Positions 56,201 through 64,000 of a DNA stretch of 64,000 bases are shown here, piece by piece. Source of the DNA: Grammothele lineata (taxonomy: Eukaryota; Basidiomycota; Agaricomycetes; Polyporales; Polyporaceae); the NCBI GenBank assembly GCA_002150815.3, contig NDFF03000065.1, positions 62,001 through 126,000 of the forward strand, read 5' to 3'. Every line of letters begins with the position of its first letter. Positions within the stretch are counted from its first letter, which is position 1. The notes under the pieces were generated by a model, which had not been told where the DNA came from, did not search any database, and was given only the letters and a program-made list of their open reading frames with translations. The position numbers and the translations under genes are program-made.

Positions 56201-59164
56201 TGAACGCCTTATCGACAAAGGTCGGGAGATCGAACCCGCTGTCGGCCAAAATCTGCATTAAGCGCCATCCTGAGATATAAGCGCGCTTAAGAACGTACGT
56301 GAACAAGTTGTCCCGCTTCTCGACCGCCTCCCGCTTTTCCGCTGTGTCGTTCGAGCCCACCCCGTTCAAGTAATGGTACCCGCCCAGGGCGACGATCGCG
56401 TCGAGCTGAGACGTCTGCAAGCCCGCCTCGTCTGCGAGCAAGCGCGTGACGGTGAAGAGCGACTGCGGGTCCATGTTCAAGTTGAGGTCGAGCGCGGGCG
56501 AGGCCGTGGTGGAGTTGCCCTTGGACGAGAATGAGGTCGCGGTGTCGATCGTGCCGAGCGTGATGTCCTTGAAGGTGACGGTCGACTGGACCTTGGTAAT
56601 GTCAAGCGCGGCGGTGAACGGGTTCGCGAGCGAGACGACCGTGTGCGAGATGTTGTTCTCGTGGCCGGTCGTCGAGAGGACTGCGAAAAAAATCAGTTGG
56701 TCGTTGAAAACGGAGGGGAGCGCTTGTAAACATACCCGTCAGTGACGCAGAGTTCAGCAGCTTCGACTTGAGCGCCGGTAAGCTTGCGGTGATGTTCAGG
56801 CTCTCAAACGCCTCGATAAGGGACTGAATCGCCGTGCTCTGACTGAACCCGGCAATAGCAACCTCAACGTCCGTTCCACCCACAAACTGGTCGAGGGTTT
56901 GAAGACCTTGGGGCGTATCGTTGGGCTAAACGTGCAAGGAATGAGTGGCGGTCATCACAAAACTTCCGTATGCACTTACCGTAAAGTTCCCCTGAGCCGT
57001 GACCGAGTTGTTGCCCATCTGAAGGGTCAAGTTGGGGAGGAGGGTCGTTCCCATGAGCGCGTTGTCACGGAACAGCTCCAGCGCTATATAGGTCTGTCAG
57101 TCCCGCTGCATTACCCCAAGCACTCACAACACGTACTGAGATCGCCCGTATCCAACTGCAGGTTCGACGGGTTGAAGATATTCACTGTATCCCGTACAAT
57201 CAGCATTCCACGCCGCCCCAGCCAACCTGAGAGACTCACCCCCAATCCCAAGATGGATCGCCTCCGTCGACCCCCCGAGCACGTCCACGCTGTCGATCGA
57301 GACGAGGCTCTTGAGGCCCTGGAGGCCGTTCAGCCCTGACGTAACGTTGAACTTGATCGGGTCGAGCGTGATCTGCCCGATGCTCGTGTTTGCGAGCGCG
57401 CGCGCGTGGCCCTCGAGCTGGAATGGGGTCGTCTTGCTGTCTGTTAGGTTCATGTCTACCGGGCGCGCGTGGCCGGGTTAGCGGGGGAGTTCTGGCGCAC
57501 TAAGGAAGCGACAGAGACACGTACTGAAGGAAGAGAAGATGGGCTGGCTCGGGTCCGTGACGTCCAGCGGGGTGTTGTCGATGGTGATGTTAATCGTCCC
57601 ATGCGTGAAAGTCTCGTTCACGACCTGAATATCGCTCGATGACGCTCCCAATGGCTACACTCGCACACAAAATCATAAGTACCCCATCCCTCGAACAAAA
57701 GCCTGCAAAGAGACGCACCGTAGAAAGCCCAGCAACGACCCCCTTCCCCGTCGTAATATTGAAGCTATTCTCAATCTCCCCAACCGCCAGCCCGAACCCA
57801 AACGGCAGCTCCAGCGCTGCCTGCACCGTCTGCGAGTTCGCCACCGGCGCCCACGGGCTCTCCTTCGCGAACGCCAAACCCAAGTCCCCGATCGTGATGC
57901 TCTTGATCGGGGCGATCGCGCCCCCGGGCGCGGTGAACGGCACATGGAGCTTCAGCGCCGTCAGGCCCGCGCTGAGCCAGCTCACGGCGGAGCCGTCGTC
58001 CTGGATGGAGGAGACGCCCGTGGCGACGACGTCCGAGGGCTCGCCGTTGAGGTACTGCGTGAAGAGCTGGGAGACGATGTTCAGTGCGTCGGTGCCGTTC
58101 TGGGGCACGAGGGCGCCTGAGAGCGTCACGGCGTTCTCGCCGGGGGCGACGGTGGTGTTCGGGCCCGTTCCGCGGCCGAGGAAGAGGCCCTGGTAGGAGA
58201 GGTCGAAGACGACGGTGCCGAGGTTGACGTCGAACGCGCTGGGGTTGTTGAGGCCCGTCTTGGCGACGAAGTTGATCCCGCCGCCGTTCGGGGCGTCTCC
58301 GGGCAGCTGGAAGTCGAGCAGGGAGACGTTGCCGTTGAAGTTGTTCATGCCGGGGAGAGTGACGTCCTTGCGGAAGTGGAGGTCGTGCGCAGTGGGGAAC
58401 GCGAGCGCGCGTACGTCGAGCTTCTCCGAGTCGAGGTGCCAGGTGAAGTTGGGCTGGGTGATCATTGCCTGCGTGAAGAGCGCGAAGTTGTCCTCGTTCG
58501 TGATGGTGAACTCGACGGACTGGTTGATGTACGCGCGTTTCGAGTGCACTTGGAGGTCGTTGAGGTGAAAGGCGCCGATGGAGATCGCGACACCGGAGGC
58601 GTTGTACCACGATACCGCGATCGGTTGGTTGAAATGAATCTTGGCCTTGAAGATACCAGCATGCGAGACCCATGAATCCAGCGTAAGGTTAAACCTACGA
58701 TAATTCTATCAGAGAACCATCTTCCGCACGATAATCACAATCACTCACGTCGTGTTGGTCGGCTGCGTGATCAGCGCCCTGTCGACGTTAAGTACCGACA
58801 CGTTCAAGATGTGCTGCGCGATAGCATGGATGACCGGGTAGAGGAGGATGAACAGGATTGCGATTCCGAGCAGCGCGGCGACGATGGAGGTAATGATGAA
58901 CCACTTGCGCTTGTAAATCGGCGGCTTCGGCGGAGGCTGCTCGCGAGGCACATCTTCGGGGCGAACCTCGTCTCCTCCTGCAGCCGCTGCTGGTGCTGCT
59001 TCTCCTAGCCCTGGAGGCGAGCCTTGTTGTGCGTGGACGGCGGCAGAGGATGCAGCGGGGCTGGAATATGGGTGGACACCAGCGGATGTTGTGCGGGCGA
59101 TGCCGACGCCTTCCGTCCCGTCATCTGTTTCGAAGGGGTTGGCGTTCGCCATGGTCAGCATCAT
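50215..59164 (-). CDS. Very large DUF3712/Tag1-like membrane protein (~2,500 aa estimated)
   Basis: Minus strand, many short introns (roughly 18-22). The start is MMLTMANANPFETDDG or MANANPF twelve bases later. A cytosolic Pro/Ala-rich part of about 85 residues leads to one helix (WFIITSIVAALLGIAILFIL). The rest is lumenal or extracellular and built from repeats of one beta-rich module. Typical elements are [VL]SGRL/ALVPQ-type strands with DALN (GALVPQNGTDALNIVSQLF, then GRLIPQSSQDGLNAVSAMF and GRITPKSGDDLNTMGELF), W-L-S-x-x-x-x-A-L-[KT]-L, and LNNPS.....LG. This is the DUF3712/LEA-2-like pattern, also found in the yeast vacuolar protein Tag1. The C-terminus (50640-50215) is Ser/Thr/Ala-rich. 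Exon joins were checked only at some places. Two genes in tandem cannot be fully excluded. Confidence 0.75.
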
Positions 59165-62100
59165 CGTTCACTTGGAGCCAAAATAAAGAGCGAAGTATAG
59201 GTGGGTTGAAAGGCAAACGAGGGACGATAGAGCAATGTGAAAGGTGCGACCCGCGAACCCCGCCCCCGCCATTATAGCAGAGACGCAAGGAGCCTATCAA
59301 CTGGATAAAATGGAAACGCTTCGCGAATCACGAGGGTGGACACCAACCATCGCACTGCTCAAGCCAGAAGTCGAAGTATAACAGCGGCTCACGTTGGCCC
59401 GCCGTTCCAAGGACCGCATATTATCACATAGCGCCCGTACCGCAACGGCTTCTCAAGAAGCTCCGGAGGATCGCAGCCGAATAACAGGTCAATTAGACGA
59501 CGGCGGAAGCAGGAAAGTGACATGCAGCCAGTCCTCGGTCTGTCTGCAACCATAAAAGGCAGTGCTCTATCCATATGCAACGCATACAGGCATCTCCCTG
59601 CACCATTCTTCACGGCACGAATGGGAGCATGGAGGGACTGCAGCGACTTTGCTTACGATACTCTGTCCCTCGACGACGCGGCAAGCATCTAGTGTGCGAT
59701 CGTCCCCGTCCAAGAACTCCGTGAGCCCCTGCAACCGGGATGCTCGGTGTCGTGCGTGGGTACCGAGGAGGCTAAACGCCACACAACGATCTGCAAACCA
59801 CCGCGCTGCAAATAAACGCCGTCGCCCTCGGCACAAGCAGCAGCACAACATCCGCCGTCTGAGCTGCACCCCGGCGTCCATTCTGCTCAGGGCGACGAGA
59901 AACGGGGAGTGGCGAGGAGACAAGGGACTAGAGCGGGGTGCAGCGTGCACGGAGGCACCGGAGATCATCCGGGCGGTGCGCGTCCACGCATGAGCCCAGT
60001 CTTCGCCCTGACACCATCGTTCAAGACGTCAAAATCGCCTTCCACACCAACACCACCACCACCACCTTCTCACGGCGCTTCGGACGCCGGGGACGCGCCC
60101 TCCCCAAGCCCAAGCCCAGGCCTCCTCCGCTCGCTTCTGCTCCCCGAAGGCTCCCCGAAAATAAATGCGCTGAATCCGCGCCGAGGAGGAAAGAATGGGA
60201 GCAGCAGGCACAGAACTGAAGAACGCGCCGCGCGAGCCCGCCGGATGCAAAGCGCCTAATGATGGACGGGGACGCGTCCAATTGCGTCCCGTTCGGCGAC
60301 GTGAGAACGCCGCGGCATGGGAGCGATGGGACGAGACTTGCGAACGAAAGCATGGAAAATAGGAGGAACGAACGCGTCGCCAAGTGGGGGTAGAGCGTGC
60401 CAAAAATCGACCAAGACGAGAGGGAAAAGGTAGAGCGCAAAAACACTCACTGGGGCTGGCGAACGGGTTCGAGTCGTGGCTGGCTCTCCTGGCTTCCTCC
60501 ATCGGGAATATGTGCACTCCGGGAGCGTGCTCGCGTGCTTTTCACGGCGCTTCACGGCGCGTGTCGTCCGGGGGTTGCGTACGGACGTGCTAGGACGGCC
60601 TCACGGACGGATTTGGCGGACGAGACGAAGGGGGAGGCGGAAGTGGAGGAGAGAGCTGGAAGAGACGAAGGAGCGAAGGAGCGGGGCCGCGCGCGAGAGG
60701 TCGCGACGGGACGGCGGGTGCATAAAACCCTCCCCGGCCGGGTGCAGGCCTGACGAAAAAGAAGCGTTCTCATGGCACCTGCGAATCACCTCTTGGGATC
60801 TTGCGCCGCGAAGGCGAAAACCGCACGCGCGTGTCCCGTCGCGTCCCCTGCCAGCGGATAGCCGCCCGCCCGCCCGCGTGACGCGCAGAGGAGGAATTCC
60901 TGCCTTTTCCGGACAGCCTTTCGCGGCGGGGCATCAATTGCGACGGCACCCGATCAGTGCGGGGTAACAATCGAGAGTTGCGGGTCTAGCGTCGTCCGCG
61001 TCTGGGGTAGGTCACTGGAACGGCCAGGGTCAGTTTGAGCTCGAGGGGACGCGCGAAGAGCATACGAGAGGCGCGAAGATGAGAGTCATCTGCTTCCTTA
61101 GCATGCTCCACAGGCGGCACGGCAGCAGAGGTTGGGCTGGACAATCCAAGTAGGGAACGCGCCACCGCACATGGGGCAACGTCATGAGAGCCTCATGCCT
61201 AGCACAGCGCCACCTCCGCACTCGCCTCCAAACGCTCTCGGCCTAGCTGGCCAATGATGTGATGGCAATTGTCCCCGCATTGACAGTCCCGATGGAAAAA
61301 CACCATCCGTCCCCGCAACAGCTCAGAACAAACCAACGACGGGCTCGCGTGACGATCGTAGCGCGAGGCACGTCGGATGCGTACTTATTGACACAGCTAG
61401 GCCCTAGACAGGTGGAGACCAACAAGAATACTTGATGTTCTCGAAAGAACCCCATACAGGCTCTTCCTTCAGGTCACGGTACCGCCTCTGCCCACTCTCT
61501 TTTCGGGCCCATGACCGCCGGGCCTTTTAATCCGGGGTTTTGATCTGCTTCAGGATAGCGCAATGATGAGTGGCTGCTGAAACTCAATTTGAGGCGACCA
61601 TGTACCAGCATGTACCTGACTACAGTCATTCAACGACAGCACATGACCATCGAACACCATTCAACAGCGCTGCTGGTTCATGTGAAAAGAAAGGATCGTG
61701 ATTTTACAGCAGGGAAAGGTCGTGCGACGGCACTCCTCCCCATGCTCAGGTGCCCTTGCGGCATCAACGTCGGGGCCGCGCCCGATACATGCCCAGACGG
61801 ACACTGAGATGTCCTAGTTTCCATACGGCGTCGGCGCGCTCTCGACGTGCGATGACATCTGTCCCAACTGCCTCTCCCGCTCACAATCACCTCGGGCGGA
61901 GTCCTGATGAGACCGCTCGTCCTGACAAGGCTTAAAACATCTAACCAGAGCGAGCGACCTCATCATGAATCCTCCCAGCATCTCACCACTCCCAACTGCC
62001 TCCTTCTTCATCTGAACCACCACCATACCACCAATACACCAAGGAAAGCTGCTCACCTTCGCAGTTCGCTCTCGACAACGAGTTTAGCCTCCCGCTCTGC

Positions 62101-63875
62101 CGTAAGCGGTGACGGCATAACGCATCCGAGATGAGATCGACACCTGCCACTCGGCCATGAATGTATGATCCGTAATCTTGGGTGACAAGACCGCGTGCAC
62201 TGTGGACAAGCTCCTCGTCCAAGGACGCCGTACGCAAGCGTACGCAGGGCTCGGACCTTCTCGCCCAATATTGGTAGCGTAAGCGCGCGTGCAGCAGGAG
62301 CGATCTGCTAAAGTGGTCCGCAAGCTTCGAAGGGGATACGAGTTGAGAAGTAATATGACTTACGAACGAGCCCAGTTGAACGACAAACCCCGTGCCGAGC
62401 GTCCAGATTGCGTCGCATCATTCCTCCCCGCTCTCCGCTCTCCGCCCCCAGCGCGCGATGTCCGCCCGAGCGATTGCGCCACCAAAAGATTGCACGGCGA
62501 CCGTCACCGCAAGACGGCGGGCCGGGGCGTCTTCATAAACGAAAGGAGACATCAGAAGCGAGCTCCTCTCCGCCGCTGGAAGATCCGCCTGGACTCTGGC
62601 GTTCACCACCGCATCCGCGCATGCATGGATGCGGACATAAACGGACGTACCGAGGATACCCGTCGCACATTGCCCATTGCCCAGTCCTCCCGCTCCCGCT
62701 CCCCAAATCTCCATGCGCACGCTGCTAGCTCCGCCGCGTCAATCTGTCCGAATTTTCGAGGGATGGTCCACAGAACCCGTGTCGCCGCTCGCGCGCCCCG
62801 CTCGAATGGTGACCCTAACATCGACGCGTTTGGAGGGAGATGGGCCCAGACCCGAAAGGGAGAGATTACGAGCCTCGCTTCTTCACCCACGGATAGTGCC
62901 GCCTCGATCGAGAGGCGGGGGGCAGGCGCGACGACGGGCGGAGGTCCACGCGTGCGCGGCGCGCGCAGACGGCGGTGGACGAACGCATTCTTCAGGTTGC
63001 CTAATCCAACGACCGGGAGTGCTCTCGCCGTGCCGCGTGCTGCTGACATCGTCGTAGTGATAGATATCGGGCGTTGAGCTTGAGCTTGAGCTTGTACGTC
63101 CGGCGACCGCCGAGCGTCGGTGAGGTCAAATGCGGAAATCGAGGGCGGCGATGACGTCGTGGCGTAGGAAAGAAGGCAGTGAAGGAAGGAGGTGCGGATC
63201 CACTTGACGTTTCACGAGGGATTCGCCGTCAGGGTTGTCAGACTGTGCGTGCGACTTGGGTTCAGAATGGGACTGGGGTTTCTGTATTTGGTGTCACGGC
63301 GAAGGTATAGGCTCGGTGGGAGGACAGGGCACTCACCAGTATGATCCCCGTATGCGACTCCTCGGCGTGTCCGCGGCTTCTCCGTGTTTGCCAAGGCAGG
63401 AGCCAGATTGGACGTACAGTGCTATACGCCTGACCCAATTGGGCCTACGGCGACGGGCCGGACGAGAAAGGGAGAGCAAAAGCGCAGCGTCTTGGGGGAA
63501 CACATGATCATAGAGAGCTGTCCAGCGGTGAAGAGTTGACGTCGAAAGCGCGAGGCGACCGACTGCACTCGATATTTGTAGACTGCAGCGCCGGACGCGT
63601 ACGGGCGTACCATGGCGAAAATCACAAGCTCGTCCGGGGACTGATGAGGTATTGATGGCTAACATCATATCCTGCAGGCTACGCGGGCACATATCATACA
63701 ACAACGGCGGGTACAAGCGCAGGCGGAGAGCTCGGAAACGACGCGGTAAACACGGTAGACGCGTCGGGAGGACTGAGAGGGTCGATAACGCGGTGGCGTT
63801 GGCGGAGTGGGGGAGAATCACATGGATGGGTCGGCGCGCCGGCCCAATGCAGAGTCTGGATCAATGACGCCTCGG
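59165..63875. other. 4.7-kb stretch without a convincing gene
   Basis: Long open frames occur (262 codons at 62289-63077 on +, 148 codons at 62603-63049 on -), but they overlap one another in GC-rich DNA, have no recognisable domain and are rich in Arg, Pro, Ala and Ser. A (GAGCTT)n triplet lies at about 63075. A CAC/ACC trinucleotide run is at about 60048-60068. It may hold long 5' leaders and promoters of the large DUF3712 gene on one side. No tRNA was found. Confidence 0.4.
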
Positions 63876-64000
63876 TCAAACGGTTATTGCCTCGACCTTC
63901 CTCGCAATCTCGTCTACCTCCTTGTCGCCCTCTTTCTCGTGTTCTTCCTCTTCTTCTTCGCTAGAGCTCTCCTCTACGTAATGCCGATTGGGGTTGGGAA
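63876..64000 (-). CDS. C-terminus of an acidic protein (gene cut by window end)
   Basis: The minus strand from 63998 reads NPNRHYVEESSSEEEEEEHE, then KEGDKEVDEIARKVEAITV and TGA at 63878-63876. The acidic and charged helix-like composition and a single open frame to the window end suggest the real end of a gene. The family cannot be told from 41 residues. Confidence 0.5.
   Translation of the reverse strand, partial: PNPNRHYVEESSSEEEEEEHEKEGDKEVDEIARKVEAITV

Noticed and set aside
62289..63077. 262-codon frame near the right end
   Set aside because: Overlaps an equally open frame on the other strand, has no domain, and its Arg/Pro/Ala/Ser composition fits GC-driven chance reading.
1..64000. 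CRISPR arrays, rRNA or telomeric repeats
   Set aside because: No spaced direct-repeat array, no rRNA-like sequence and no TTAGGG-type runs were seen.

Overview
The window looks like nuclear DNA of an Agaricomycete fungus, most likely a polypore-type wood-decay basidiomycete. The evidence is GC-rich genes broken by many 50-65 nt GT-AG introns with CTNAC-type branch sites, and families typical of that group: an expanded uncharacterised seven-transmembrane (7TM) family, F-box proteins, a HET-domain protein, a UstYa-like protein and Argonautes. The species cannot be fixed from sequence alone. All gene models are my own exon joins, without expression data.

Layout. 0-0.4 kb: 3' end of a GNAT acetyltransferase. 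2.3-2.6 kb: possible UstYa-like remnant. 3.9-9.9 kb: five tiny secreted-peptide genes (46-57 aa), two on + and three on -, all with one intron and a shared C-terminus P-[ST]-E-N-x-W-V at the stop codon. Two of them lie in a ~1.25-kb tandem duplication, with a MITE at its edge. 10.9-12.9 kb: degenerate, gene-poor. 12.9-21.3 kb: three 7TM genes around a broken HET gene. 22.0-25.2 kb: Argonaute 1. 25.7-30.9 kb: housekeeping block with the CAAX protease Ste24, a mitochondrial-carrier-like protein and a GNAT acetyltransferase. 31.5-43.6 kb: three F-box/WD40 paralogues on the minus strand, interrupted by a UstYa-like gene and a fourth 7TM gene. 44.0-44.4 kb: a 390-bp MITE with perfect terminal inverted repeats. 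44.6-44.8 kb: a small secreted protein. 45.8-49.0 kb: Argonaute 2, a paralogue of Argonaute 1 with identical intron positions. 50.2-59.2 kb: one very large DUF3712/Tag1-like membrane protein. 59.2-63.9 kb: no convincing gene. 63.9-64.0 kb: 3' end of an acidic protein.

How it may fit together. Most of the window is accessory and duplicated (peptides x5, 7TM x4, F-box/WD40 x3, Argonaute x2), with one stable housekeeping island. The most novel element is the ENxWV peptide cluster. Four members have a signal peptide ending AA|P, then a dibasic [KR]R site whose following codon is split by a phase-1 intron, then a short conserved C-terminal peptide. Members with Cys in the C-terminal motif also have one Cys in the propeptide, and members lacking one lack the other. 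A secreted, Kex2-type processed, possibly disulfide-linked signalling or defence peptide is a reasonable inference. A link to the neighbouring orphan 7TM receptors is only a hypothesis from proximity.
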